DNA of 55,929 nucleotides from UBA9676 sp035532275. GTDB lineage: Bacteria > Actinomycetota > Actinomycetes > Streptosporangiales > Streptosporangiaceae. How positions within the stretch are numbered: position 1 is the stretch's first letter; the number at the start of each line of letters is the position of its first letter. Position numbers and translations under genes: made by a program. Below are positions 17,555 through 28,758 of the stretch, piece by piece. The stretch spans positions 1 to 55,929 of the forward strand of contig DATKRG010000072.1 in assembly GCA_035532275.1 (NCBI GenBank), written 5' to 3'. The notes under the pieces were generated by a model that saw nothing but the letters and a program-made list of their open reading frames with translations, had not been told where the DNA came from and did no database searches.

Positions 17555-17634
17555 CGCTGGTTTACGGTACCGCGCGCACGGCAACGACATGGCAGTTGCC
17601 CAGCCTTCGCGCCCCTCGTGGGCGCCCCGTGTCA

Positions 17635-17678
17635 GTGCCCGCGCGCGGGCACGCTGCCCTGGTGCCCGCGCGCGGGTG
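17635..17678. terminator. Two tandem GC palindromes downstream of the PhoH2 gene
   Basis: GTGCCCGCGCGCGGGCAC (17635-17652) is a perfect 18-bp palindrome, and GTGCCCGCGCGCGGG recurs at 17662-17676. They lie just after the PhoH2 stop (minus strand) and before the next minus-strand start, where they could end transcription. There is no T-tract. Confidence 0.5.
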
Positions 17679-17681
17679 TGA

Positions 17682-19061
17682 TCACAGCCCGGGGTCCTCC
17701 AGCATCTCGGTGACCAGCGCGGCGATCGGGGACCGCTCGGAGCGGACCAGCGTCACATGCGCGAACAGCGGGTGGCCCTTGAGCTTCTCGATCACCGCCA
17801 CGACCCCGTCGTGCCTGCCGACCCGCAGGTTGTCCCGCTGCGCGATGTCGTGGGTGAGCACCACCCGCGAGCCCGACCCGATCCGCGACAGCACGGTGAG
17901 CAGGACCCCGCGCTCCAGCGACTGGGCCTCGTCCACGATCACGAACGAGTCGTGCAGCGAGCGTCCCCGGATGTGGGTCAGCGGCAGCACCTCGAACATG
18001 TCCCTGGCCAGCACCTCGTCGATGACATCCTGCGTGGTCACCGCGGACAGGGTGTCGTAGACGGCCTGCGCCCACGGGTTCATCTTGTCCGCCTCCGAAC
18101 CCGGCAGGTAGCCAAGCTCCTGGCCACCGACCGCGTACAGGGGGCGGAACACCACCACCTTGCGGTGCTGGCGGCGGTCCATCACCGCCTCCAGGCCCGC
18201 GCACAGCGCCAGGGCGGACTTGCCGGTGCCCGCGCGCCCGCCCAGCGAGATGATCCCGATGTCGGGGTCGAGCAGCAGGTCGAGCGCGATCCGCTGCTCC
18301 GCGCTGCGGCCCCGCAGGCTGAACGCCTCCCGGTCGCCGCGGACCAGCCGCACCGACTTGTCCGGGAGCACCCGGCCGAGCGCGCTGCACCCGCCGACCG
18401 AGCCCGCGGAGAGCACGAGCCCGGTATGGCAGGGCAGCTCCCGGGCCGAGGGCAGGTCCAGCTTCCCGGTCTCGTACAGCTCGTCGATCTCCTCCTTGGC
18501 GAGGTCGAGTTCGGCCATCCCGGTCCAGCCGGAGTCGGGGGGGAGCTCAGCGCGGTATTCCTGGGCAGCCAGGCCGATCGAGGCGGCCTTCACCCGCAGC
18601 GGCAGATCCTTGCTGACAAGGACCACATCGTCCCCCTCGGCAGCCAGGCTGCGCGCGACCGACAGTATGCGCGTGTCGCTGTCACCGAGCCGGAATCCGG
18701 GCGGCAGCACAGCGGGGTCGGCATGATTCAGCTCGACCCGGACAGTCCCGCCAAAGTCGCCGACCGGCAGGTCGGCGTCGAGCCGCCCGTGTGTGATCCG
18801 CAGATCGTCCAGGTGCCGCAGCGCCTGGCGGGCGAAGAAACCCAGCTCGGGATGGTGGCGTTTGGCCTCCAGCTCGGTGATGACCACGACGGGCAGGACA
18901 ACGCGATGCTCGGCGAACCGGCCAATGGCCGCCGGGTCGGCGAGCAGGACGCTGGTGTCCAGGACATACGTGCGCCGCCGGCTGCTGGATGCTCCGGGGC
19001 TGTCGGTGTCGTTGCGGGTACTGCTGTGCCGCGCTGAGCGGCGGGCAGAAGAACTGGCCAC
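17682..19061 (-). CDS. PhoH2: PIN-domain RNase fused to PhoH-type ATPase
   Basis: A 459-residue protein starting at GTG 19061 with GGGGAG five bases upstream. Residues 31-155 are a PIN domain (TYVLDTSVLL with D34, TELEAKR with E63, GDSDTRILS with D127/D129, SKD near 152), an acidic cluster typical of metal-dependent RNases. Residues 250-459 are the PhoH ATPase with Walker A GRAGTGKS (275-282) and Walker B SFVIVDEAQ (372-380). Characterised mycobacterial PhoH2 proteins unwind and cleave RNA. The gene stands alone: palindromes follow it, and a 259-bp gap with a hairpin separates it from uppS. Confidence 0.92.
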   Translation of the reverse strand: MASSSARRSARHSSTRNDTDSPGASSSRRRTYVLDTSVLLADPAAIGRFAEHRVVLPVVVITELEAKRHHPELGFFARQALRHLDDLRITHGRLDADLPVGDFGGTVRVELNHADPAVLPPGFRLGDSDTRILSVARSLAAEGDDVVLVSKDLPLRVKAASIGLAAQEYRAELPPDSGWTGMAELDLAKEEIDELYETGKLDLPSARELPCHTGLVLSAGSVGGCSALGRVLPDKSVRLVRGDREAFSLRGRSAEQRIALDLLLDPDIGIISLGGRAGTGKSALALCAGLEAVMDRRQHRKVVVFRPLYAVGGQELGYLPGSEADKMNPWAQAVYDTLSAVTTQDVIDEVLARDMFEVLPLTHIRGRSLHDSFVIVDEAQSLERGVLLTVLSRIGSGSRVVLTHDIAQRDNLRVGRHDGVVAVIEKLKGHPLFAHVTLVRSERSPIAALVTEMLEDPGL

Positions 19062-19135
19062 TCGTTCTCCCCTGGGCGCCGGGGTAGGCGCCTCATTCGG
19101 ACACGGACGTGTCGGTGAGACCGGTACCGGCCCAC

Positions 19136-19158
19136 GAAAGGCCGGTCGCCGGCCCTTC
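19136..19158 (-). terminator. Short GC hairpin between uppS and phoH2
   Basis: GGCCGG (19140-19145) pairs with CCGGCC (19149-19154) across the loop TCG, with imperfect flanking pairing. It lies 160 bp past the stop of the cis-prenyl transferase gene on the minus strand and upstream of phoH2. It could be a terminator or a leader structure. Confidence 0.35.
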
Positions 19159-19320
19159 GCTCGTCTCGCCTGTAGACCACCAGGACAACAAGCTCGAGGA
19201 TGTCGAGGGCCTTCCCGGCGGGCGGCGACGCACCGCCCATCCAGCTCTGACGGTACCTGGGCAGGGCCTGTCCCGGAAGTACCTGTGCGCTGCGTCACAA
19301 TCAGGGTGACGCGGCGGTGG

Positions 19321-20085
19321 TCAGGAGCCGAAGCGCCGGTGGCGGGCGGCGTACGAGCGCATGGCCCGCAGGAAGTCGACCCGGCGGAAGGCCGGCCAGT
19401 AGGCGTCGCAGAAATAGAACTCCGAGTGCACGCTCTGCCAGAGCATGAACCCGCCCAGCCGCTGCTCGCCCGAGGTCCTGATGACCAGATCCGGGTCGGG
19501 CAGGCCGGCGGTGTAGAGATGGTCGGCGATGTGCTCCACATCGAGGATCTCGGCCAGTTCCTCGATGGACGTGCCCTTGGTGGCGTGATCGTACAGCAGG
19601 GAGCGGACCGCGTCGGCGATCTCCCGCCTGCCGCCGTAGCCGACCGCCACGTTCACCAGCAGCCCCGGGTTGGCCGCGGTGGCCTCGGCGGCGTCCTTGA
19701 GCACCTGTGCCGTCTCCACCGGGAGCAGGTCCAGCGCCCCCACCGGCTTGACGCGCCAGCCCTGCGAGACCAGTCCCCGCACGGTGCTCTCGATGATCCG
19801 CAGCAGCGCCTCGAGCTCGCTAGCCGGGCGGGCGAGGTTGTCGGTGGACAGCAGCCAGAGGGTCACCACCTCGACGCCCGCCTGGCGGCACCAGCCGAGC
19901 AGCTCGAAGATGTGGTCCGCGCCCTTCTGGTGCCCGTCGCTGATGGGGAAGCCCGCAACCCGCGCCCATCTCCGGTTGCCGTCCAGGATCACCCCGACGT
20001 GACGGGGGATCGAGAGCCCGGAGAGCGAGGATTCCAGCCTCCGCTCATACAGCCGGTAGACGAGATCGCGAAATCCCATCCCCAC
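19321..20085 (-). CDS. uppS: Short-chain cis-prenyl transferase (isoprenyl diphosphate synthase, UppS family)
   Basis: A 254-residue enzyme that condenses isopentenyl diphosphate onto an allylic primer with Z geometry. Key motifs are PRHVGVILDGNRRWAR (catalytic Asp and pyrophosphate-binding Arg), VTLWLLSTDNLARP, PDLVIRTSGEQRLGGFMLWQ and SEFYFCDAYWPAFRRVDF. The N-terminal YRLYERRL and the STDNLARP wording match the actinobacterial paralogue that makes short Z,E products (M. tuberculosis Rv1086 type) rather than the C55 enzyme, so its product may be Z,E-farnesyl diphosphate. Start may be GTG 20085 or ATG 20079; GGAGAGGG serves both. It is probably monocistronic. Confidence 0.92.
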   Translation of the reverse strand: MGMGFRDLVYRLYERRLESSLSGLSIPRHVGVILDGNRRWARVAGFPISDGHQKGADHIFELLGWCRQAGVEVVTLWLLSTDNLARPASELEALLRIIESTVRGLVSQGWRVKPVGALDLLPVETAQVLKDAAEATAANPGLLVNVAVGYGGRREIADAVRSLLYDHATKGTSIEELAEILDVEHIADHLYTAGLPDPDLVIRTSGEQRLGGFMLWQSVHSEFYFCDAYWPAFRRVDFLRAMRSYAARHRRFGS

Positions 20086-20445
20086 ACCCTCTCCGCTGCT
20101 GTTGTCGTGCTGCCGCCAGACCGGCCGGCCCGGGCTGGGTCAGCCAGATCGCCTTCGCATGGACCACGTGACACCTGTGGGCGGTGAGGCTGGCGGGACG
20201 GCGATGCCGTCCCTGAGCACCGTACCCAAGGATGTCACCAAACAGGCCGGGATCGTGACAGCTCGTGCCCCGGTAACAGCCGGCGCACCCAGCGGTGGGC
20301 CGGCACCTGACCATCGTGCCACGCCGGCCGCCCTGGCATGACCGCAGTCGCCCGGCAAGCCCGCTCCCCGGGCCGGCATGACAGCGGCCCCCGCGTCCCG
20401 GGCTGTGCCGGGGCACGGGGGCCGCTGCGGGCCCTGCGGGCAGGG
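20086..20445. other. Intergenic region between uppS and PEP carboxykinase
   Basis: About 360 bp without a supported gene. It should contain the uppS promoter (minus strand) on the left and the transcription end of the PEP carboxykinase gene on the right. The only clear structure is the 12-bp stem at 20382-20427, listed separately. Confidence 0.5.
20382..20427 (-). terminator. Terminator hairpin after PEP carboxykinase
   Basis: Twelve-base perfect arms CAGCGGCCCCCG (20382-20393) and CGGGGGCCGCTG (20416-20427) flank a 22-base loop, 18 bp downstream of the PEP carboxykinase stop on the minus strand. A GC-rich stem without a long U-tract is usual for actinomycete terminators. Confidence 0.65.
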
Positions 20446-21981
20446 TCAGCCGATCGACTTGACGATCGCCTCGTCCAGGCTGGCGAACGACGACAGGTAC
20501 TCCCGGCGCTCCCGCTTCATCCGGGTCACCATCGCCTCGTACTCGTCCAGCCGGCCCTGCCGCTCGTACAGCCGGCGCGGCTGCAGGATCTCGGGGTCGT
20601 CGACCCCCGGCACCGATTCGGCGACCTCGTACCCGAAGTCGGGGTCGGTGGTCCAGCTGATCGTGTCCTGCACGATGGCCTGCACGATGGCGGAGGAGTA
20701 CGGGATGGTGACCTTCTTGGAGCCTTCGTGCTCGTCGCCGCCGCCGACCCGGCCGGTGTTGAGCACGAACACCTTCAGCTCATGGCTGTCGAGCAGCTCC
20801 AGCATCCGGTTGCCCATGTCGGCCATGTCCCGCGGGAAGAACGGGTTGGTGCCAGGGACGCGCAGGAACTTGCCCTCCTCGTCCTTGCCGCCGGCCGAGG
20901 TGCCGGTGGTCTCGCCCAGCATGAAGTACGCCGCTGCCTGCTCCCGGTCGAGGCGGGCCACGCTCGGCACGATGTTCTCGTTCCGGTTCAGGATCAGCAT
21001 GAACTCGGCGGGCGGGATCTCGGTCGACGGCCAGGGGTCCACATAGGAGAAGGGCCAGGTGGTGCGCCCGTTCTTGGTATAGGAGGTGTCGAAGAAGTCC
21101 ACCTTGCCGATGTCGTCAACCGAGACGTTCTCCAGGTAGGCATCGGGCTTGGTGGTGGCGTGGTAGATGGCCGGCTCGAACTCGGGGTCGAGCCCGAACG
21201 TCTTGGCGAAACACCCGTTCTCGGTCGCGTAGACCTGGCCACCCGGCATCAGCGCGATGAAGTCGTCCTGGGCTGGCTTGCTGCCCAGCTGGGTGGTGAA
21301 GGTGGTCGTGGTCTTGCCGGTCCCGGACAGGCCCACGATGAGAATGCCGCGCGGCCGCCCGCCGACCGGCATCACCTTGCAGCCGGCGTGCAGCGACAGG
21401 CCACCACGGTTGTAGACGATGTTGTTCCACATCCGCAGCCCGCCCTTCTTCGACTCACCGAAGTAGTCGGAGTTGAGCACGCGGGTGATGTTGGCGTTGA
21501 GGTCGACGGCGATGACCCGGTCGTCGGGGTAGCCGGGTGCGGGCAAGTTCGGGGTGTAGATGACGGTGGTGTCCGGCTCCCAGGTGGCCGGGTCGTAGTC
21601 GTCGTCCACCGGGTAGTAGAGCTGGCGCTGCATGCCGGCCACGTTGGCGTTGGCGGCCTCCATGACCAGCCTCGCCCGGGTGCGGAACTGTGGATCCGAC
21701 CCGATGTAACCGTCGACGACCACCATGTGACTCTCGGAGATGTAGGCGTCCTGCCCGGCCGCGATGCGGTCGAATTCCGCCCGGGCCATCGTTTGCTTGG
21801 TGGCATTCGTCGAGTCCTCGACGATGTAGGTCGACCGGGTACTGCGCGAGTCCACCTTCGCCTTCACCGCTACATTGCCGAACTCGGTGACCACAGCGTT
21901 CGGCATTTTCTCCGCTAGCTCGCGGAGACGCTCCGCAGTCGGATTCCACTCCACCTTCGCCGCTTTTACCTCGTGCGCCAC
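20446..21981 (-). CDS. Phosphoenolpyruvate carboxykinase, ATP type
   Basis: The enzyme converts oxaloacetate to PEP with nucleotide triphosphate, the first step of gluconeogenesis. The 511-residue protein matches the ATP-dependent family, not the roughly 600-residue GTP enzyme usual in actinobacteria. It has RSTYIVEDSTN near the substrate Arg, a kinase-1a loop ILIVGLSGTGKTTTTF, kinase-2 QDDFIALMPGG, ENGCFAKTFGL, LENVSVDDIGKVDFFD and NGRTTWPFSY. The P-loop tail TTTTF differs from the more common TTLS. Start GTG 21981 has AGGAGGAGG five bases upstream. It appears monocistronic with its own terminator. Confidence 0.88.
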   Translation of the reverse strand: MAHEVKAAKVEWNPTAERLRELAEKMPNAVVTEFGNVAVKAKVDSRSTRSTYIVEDSTNATKQTMARAEFDRIAAGQDAYISESHMVVVDGYIGSDPQFRTRARLVMEAANANVAGMQRQLYYPVDDDYDPATWEPDTTVIYTPNLPAPGYPDDRVIAVDLNANITRVLNSDYFGESKKGGLRMWNNIVYNRGGLSLHAGCKVMPVGGRPRGILIVGLSGTGKTTTTFTTQLGSKPAQDDFIALMPGGQVYATENGCFAKTFGLDPEFEPAIYHATTKPDAYLENVSVDDIGKVDFFDTSYTKNGRTTWPFSYVDPWPSTEIPPAEFMLILNRNENIVPSVARLDREQAAAYFMLGETTGTSAGGKDEEGKFLRVPGTNPFFPRDMADMGNRMLELLDSHELKVFVLNTGRVGGGDEHEGSKKVTIPYSSAIVQAIVQDTISWTTDPDFGYEVAESVPGVDDPEILQPRRLYERQGRLDEYEAMVTRMKRERREYLSSFASLDEAIVKSIG

Positions 21982-22342
21982 GTGCTCCTCCTCCTGGGCG
22001 CGCCTCTCGCACGCTCCGCCCGGGCCTGCCTGCCGCAGCGCATGGTCATCAGCACCCTGCGCTGCGAGATTTGGGGAGTGTACCCCGGCATGACCCGATC
22101 GATTGCAGGCGGTCGGGCTGATCTTCCACGGCCCGGCGCGAGGTGGCCCGCAGGCCACCCGGCCGACGGCCGGGGCACAAGCGAACAAGCGCCAGAACGC
22201 GCCCGGGGAGAAGGCGGAAAGCGGCCTCCGGCAAGGCCCCGGAATAGCCCTCATTGAACGGGCCAGCGGCGAAGCCGGATGCGCTTTCCTGGCCTTTGGT
22301 TTAGACCTTTGGTTTAAACCGCTGATGGCATTTCGTAGCTGG
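21982..22342. other. Intergenic region upstream of PEP carboxykinase
   Basis: No gene is supported. At 22293-22303 and 22306-22316 an 11-bp sequence CCTTTGGTTTA is repeated directly; the second copy runs into the perfect palindrome GGTTTAAACC (22311-22320). This AT-richer patch is just beyond the stop of the next minus-strand gene and about 310 bp upstream of the PEP carboxykinase start, so it could serve either termination or regulation. Confidence 0.45.
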
Positions 22343-23011
22343 TCACGCGTGCGGCCCCTCGGCCCGAACCTGCTCCACGTGGCGCAGCGCCTCCCGCAGG
22401 TCGCAGAGCCAGGAGTCCTCGTGCTCACCGACCAGGCGCACGCACCAGGCGAGCGCGTCACTGCGGCTGCGCGCCACCCCGGCGTCGACCAGGGTGTCGA
22501 GTACCCGCCGCTCCGACTGGCGGAGCCGGGTCATCACCGGCACGGAGAGTGTGGTGAACATCACCTTCCGGTTGTCACAGATCACACCCCAGGACACCTT
22601 GCGGCCGAACGTGTGCTCGGCCTCCCGGGCGATCTCGATCCGCGCGTCCCGGGTCTCCTCGCGGAACCGCCGGCTGCGCCCGGCCGCGGCGGCGTCAGCC
22701 TCGGCTTCGGACCGCTCCCCCGCAGCGTCCGGGTCGGCACCGCCAGCTGCCTGCCCGGCACCGTCAGCTGCCTGCCCGGCACCGCCAGCTGCCTGCTCGG
22801 CACCGTCAGCTGCCTGCTCAGCACCGTCAGCTGCCTGCTCGGCACCGTCAGCGGGCGCCGGGCTCGGCAGGTGCCCGATGACCGTGATCTCCTCGCGGTC
22901 GACCAGGATCTCCGGCGCGCCCACCAACCAGTCATCGGGCAGCCTGCCGGTGAACCAGCCCCGCACCTGCTCGACCAGGTTCGCCTGCGCACTCTGCTTC
23001 TCGGTACTCAT
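22343..23011 (-). CDS. Actinobacterial protein of unknown function with Ala-rich repeat insert
   Basis: A 223-residue soluble protein. Residues about 1-45 (NLVEQVRGWFTGRLPDDWLVGAPEILVDREEITVIGHL) and about 110-223 (FREETRDARIEIAREAEHTFGRKVSWGVICDNR to DALAWCVRLVGEHEDSWL) appear conserved in actinobacteria to my recollection. Between them is a low-complexity insert of DGAEQAA-type heptads encoded by 21-bp repeats. The segment RLRQSERRVLDTLVDAGVARSRSDALAWCVRLV resembles the helix-rich tail of small DNA-binding proteins, but function is unknown. ATG 23011 has no ribosome site and follows an AT-rich CATAAT box, suggesting a leaderless transcript. Confidence 0.75.
   Translation of the reverse strand: MSTEKQSAQANLVEQVRGWFTGRLPDDWLVGAPEILVDREEITVIGHLPSPAPADGAEQAADGAEQAADGAEQAAGGAGQAADGAGQAAGGADPDAAGERSEAEADAAAAGRSRRFREETRDARIEIAREAEHTFGRKVSWGVICDNRKVMFTTLSVPVMTRLRQSERRVLDTLVDAGVARSRSDALAWCVRLVGEHEDSWLCDLREALRHVEQVRAEGPHA
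22737..22851. repeat. 21-bp tandem repeat (5.5 copies) inside a coding region
   Basis: Units of the form GCACCGTCAGCTGCCTGCTCG begin at 22737, 22758, 22779, 22800, 22821 and 22842 (partial), differing at one to three bases. They encode heptads of the form DGAEQAA or GGAGQAA on the minus strand. Copy number could vary between strains without breaking the frame. Confidence 0.9.
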
Positions 23012-23040
23012 GTAATTATGATTACACAGAACGGATGCAC
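23012..23040 (-). promoter_or_regulatory. Candidate leaderless promoter with GTAAT/ATTAC dyad
   Basis: On the minus strand CATAAT lies four bases before the ATG at 23011 and matches a -10 box; transcription would then begin at or next to the start codon. The box sits in the dyad GTAAT-CATA-ATTAC, a possible operator. A weak -35 (TTGCAC) lies further upstream at non-ideal spacing. Confidence 0.4.
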
Positions 23041-23136
23041 GTGCAATGGCTCGCCCTCCGCCCCGCCGACCCCGCACCGGGCCGGACAGCCCCGGTCGTG
23101 CCACCCGGCGCGTTGGCGTCGCGCAGCCCAGCGCGG

Positions 23137-23198
23137 GTCAGGCATGGATGTGACATCAATGCCAATAGACAGGCATGAAAGCCACATCCATGCCTGAC
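23137..23198 (-). terminator. Long hairpin with 16-bp perfect stem
   Basis: GTCAGGCATGGATGTG (23137-23152) and CACATCCATGCCTGAC (23183-23198) are exact complements around a 30-base loop that holds a third CAGGCATG. The structure starts 66 bp past the stop of the NlpC/P60 gene (minus strand), where a terminator is expected. Its unusual length also allows a regulatory role. Confidence 0.6.
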
Positions 23199-23263
23199 GG
23201 CGAGGATTGATCCGCCGTCGCGGGTGTGATGGTGGCGCTGGGCGGGTGCCCGCAGTGGTGCTG

Positions 23264-24598
23264 TCAGCCCACCGGGGAGGCGGCGACCGACGCCGCGATC
23301 GCCGGCGCGACGGACACCGCCCCGGCGAAGCCGCCGCCCAGGTCGACCGGGACGACCTCCACGTTCATCCCGGGCTCGGGCGCCTGGACCATCCGGCCCT
23401 GGCCCAGGTAGATGGCGACGTGCGAGATGTAGTCCGGCGCCGTCGGGTCGGTGTGGTAGAAGAGCAGGTCACCCGGCTGCAACTGGCTGACAGGCACGGC
23501 CGGCCCGGTGCGGGCCTGGTCGGCGGCGACCCGCGGCATGACCACGCCGGCCTGTGCGAACGACCACTGGACCAGCCCGGAGCAGTCGAACGAGCTCGGG
23601 CCAGCGGCCCCCCACACGTAGGGCAAGCCGACCCGGCTCAGCGCCGCCCTCAGGAACGCCGCGGTCTGGGCCAGGGTGAGCAGGCCGCCGGCGCCGCTCA
23701 CGCCGGAACCGGCCGGTGCACCGGCCACCCCGGGATTGGCGAGCGCGGCCGGCTTGGCCTGCACGACCAGCTGCTCCACCATGGCAGGCGGGGGGACCAC
23801 CGCCTTGATCTTCCGCTTGAGTACCGACAGCCGGGCGTGCGGGGCACTGATCACGATGGCGTTGCCGGCCGGGAACCCGAGCGAGAGCGCGACGCTGTGC
23901 GAAACGACGGCGTCGATGCCGGCGATGCCGACCGTGCCGAGCCCGCCCACCCGCAGCGTCTCCAGCGTCCGCCCGGCGACCTTGACCATGGTGCCGGTGG
24001 GCATCTTGGCCTGACGGCCCATGGTGTAGGACACCGCGATGGCGCCGCCGGCGACGCTGGCCCACAACGCGGTATGTGTCGCGGTCGGCCTGGCCGCGAA
24101 ACGGCGGAAGGCCGACGGGTCCACCCCGAGCACCGCCGCGAACTGGCCGTTGACCCGCACCCTGGCGGCCTCCACCGGTTCGGCGGCGCGCACCCCGGGC
24201 AGGCTCCGCACCGCGGCCGCCGCACCGGCGGGCAGCGGGCTGGCCGAGACGATGAGCAGGTCGGCGGGCAGCAGCGTGCGGATGGGGCTCGATGTCGGCG
24301 GGGGAGCCTGGTCTCCCCCCGGGATCATGGCGGGCACCGGGCCAGCAAGCGCCGGTGCCGAGGCCCCCAGATCCGCGCTGGCCGCGGAAGTACTGGCCGA
24401 CGAGATGTGGGCTGCGGACATGTGCGTGCGGGCGGGCGACGGGCGCCCGCCGGCCGGCCAGCCGGCTGCCACGGTCAGCAGCGCGACGGCCACCACCAGC
24501 ACCTGCCCGCCGATGCGCCACATCCGCCCAGACCGGCCCCTTTCCGGCCGGACGGGCATGGCCAGGACACCCCAGATCCGACGGATGCCGTGCTTCAC
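23264..24598 (-). CDS. NlpC/P60 peptidoglycan hydrolase with extracytoplasmic N-terminal domain
   Basis: About 444 residues, exported. An N-terminal hydrophobic anchor (GGQVLVVAVALLTVAAGW) is followed by a Ser/Ala/Pro linker. A region from LPADLLIVSASPLPAGAAAAVRSLPGV to FPAGNAIVISAPHARL resembles the periplasmic core domain of FtsX/MacB permeases. The C-terminal NlpC/P60 cysteine peptidase shows SRVGLPYVWGAAGPSSFDCSGLVQWSF (catalytic Cys), the PGDLLFYHT strand and ISHVAIYLGQGRMVQAPEPG (catalytic His). Such enzymes cut D-Glu-diaminopimelate bonds. Start is uncertain: GTG 24598 has GGTGG upstream; GTG 24625 and ATG 24559 are alternatives. Confidence 0.82.
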   Translation of the reverse strand: MKHGIRRIWGVLAMPVRPERGRSGRMWRIGGQVLVVAVALLTVAAGWPAGGRPSPARTHMSAAHISSASTSAASADLGASAPALAGPVPAMIPGGDQAPPPTSSPIRTLLPADLLIVSASPLPAGAAAAVRSLPGVRAAEPVEAARVRVNGQFAAVLGVDPSAFRRFAARPTATHTALWASVAGGAIAVSYTMGRQAKMPTGTMVKVAGRTLETLRVGGLGTVGIAGIDAVVSHSVALSLGFPAGNAIVISAPHARLSVLKRKIKAVVPPPAMVEQLVVQAKPAALANPGVAGAPAGSGVSGAGGLLTLAQTAAFLRAALSRVGLPYVWGAAGPSSFDCSGLVQWSFAQAGVVMPRVAADQARTGPAVPVSQLQPGDLLFYHTDPTAPDYISHVAIYLGQGRMVQAPEPGMNVEVVPVDLGGGFAGAVSVAPAIAASVAASPVG

Positions 24599-24651
24599 CG
24601 TTCCACCGTCCCAGCTACCACGCACGCGTCTATACCCGTGGCCGCGAGGAT

Positions 24652-26787
<2,136 letters not shown>

Positions 26788-26917
26788 CGGGACCTTCCCG
26801 GAGGGGGCACGTACAGCCAAGCCTGCCCCCTGCGGCGGTAGCCGGCCAAGGCAGGGCCGCGCCGGCGGCCACCGTGGCAGGGCAGCCGGCCGGAACAGGT
26901 TGCCCTGCCCACCCGTT

Positions 26918-26948
26918 AATGAATACGATTACCAGTATCGTTTTCATT
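26918..26948. promoter_or_regulatory. Fur-family (Zur-type) operator upstream of the metal ABC operon
   Basis: Arms AATGAATACGAT (26918-26929) and ATCGTTTTCATT (26937-26948) form an inverted repeat with one mismatch and a 7-base spacer, standing out as AT-rich in GC-rich DNA. It lies 17 bp before the TTG start of the binding protein. The Fur-family gene at the end of the same operon is the likely repressor in metal-replete cells. Confidence 0.75.
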
Positions 26949-26965
26949 CGACGGCGGGGACATCA

Positions 26966-27897
26966 TTGATCATCTTCGGGTGGGCGGCCCGTGCCTGGGT
27001 GGTGACGGCCGGCCTGGCCATGCTCGCAGCCGCGGCGGCGGGCTGCGGCACCAGCCCGCACGCCGGCCCGGGCGCACCCAGCCGGACCCGCATGATCTAC
27101 GTGGTCGCGGCGGAGAACTTCTGGGGCAGCATCGCCGGGCAGCTCGGCGGGTCGCATGTGACCGTGCTGAGCCTGGTGAGCGACCCGAACGCCGACCCGC
27201 ATGAGTTTGAGAGCTCGGCAGCCAGTGCCCGGGCCATGGCCAAGGCGAATTTCGTCATCCAGAACGGGGCCGGGTACGACGACTGGGTCAGCCTGCTCGC
27301 CGGGGCCAGCCCCAACCCGCACCGCCGCGTCCTGTCCATCGGCGCCCTGCTCGGCAAGCATCCGGGTGACAACCCGCACCTGTGGTACGACCCCGGCTAC
27401 GTCACGGCCGCGGAGAACCGCATCGAGGCTTGCTACAAGGCGCTCGACCCGCGGGACGCGGCGTACTTCACCGCCCGCCGGGCGGCCACCGACGCGGCGT
27501 TCGCCGGGGTCCGTGCCCGGCTCGCCGAGATCCGGCGGCAGGACGCGGGGAAGCCCATCGCCTCCACCGAGAGCATCGTCGTCTACCTGGCCCGCTATCT
27601 GGGCCTGCGGGTGATCAGCCCGCCCGCGTTCATGAACGCCGTGTCCCAGGGCAACGAGCCGCCCGCCGCCAGCGTCGCGCAGTTCGAGCGCCAGCTCGCC
27701 ACCCACCAGGCCGACGTCCTGGTCTACAACGAGCAGACGGCCACCGCCGTCACCACCAGCATGCGGGAGCTTGCCATTCGTTACCACATCCCGGTCGTCG
27801 GCATCACCGAGACCATCCAGCCACCCCGGGCAAGCTTCCAGCGATGGTTCGGCGCTGAGCTGGCGGCGCTCCGCCACGCCCTGTCCGGGAGCGCGCG

Positions 27898-27901
<4 letters not shown>
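26966..27901 (+). CDS. znuA: Metal ABC transporter substrate-binding lipoprotein (ZnuA-like)
   Basis: The extracytoplasmic receptor of a zinc or manganese importer, 311 residues. TTG 26966 (GGGG six bases upstream) gives a signal peptide ending in the lipobox AAAAAGC. Cluster-9 binding-protein motifs are visible: YVVAAENFWGSIAGQLGG, SDPNADPHEFESSAASARAM (first His ligand), DNPHLWYDPGYV (second His) and STESIVVYLARYLGLRVI. In the third motif Zn receptors usually have His, whereas Mn receptors have Glu, as here. There is no His-rich loop. It is the first gene of an operon with overlapping ATPase, permease and Fur-family genes. Confidence 0.88.
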
Positions 27902-28754
<853 letters not shown>

Positions 28755-28758
<4 letters not shown>

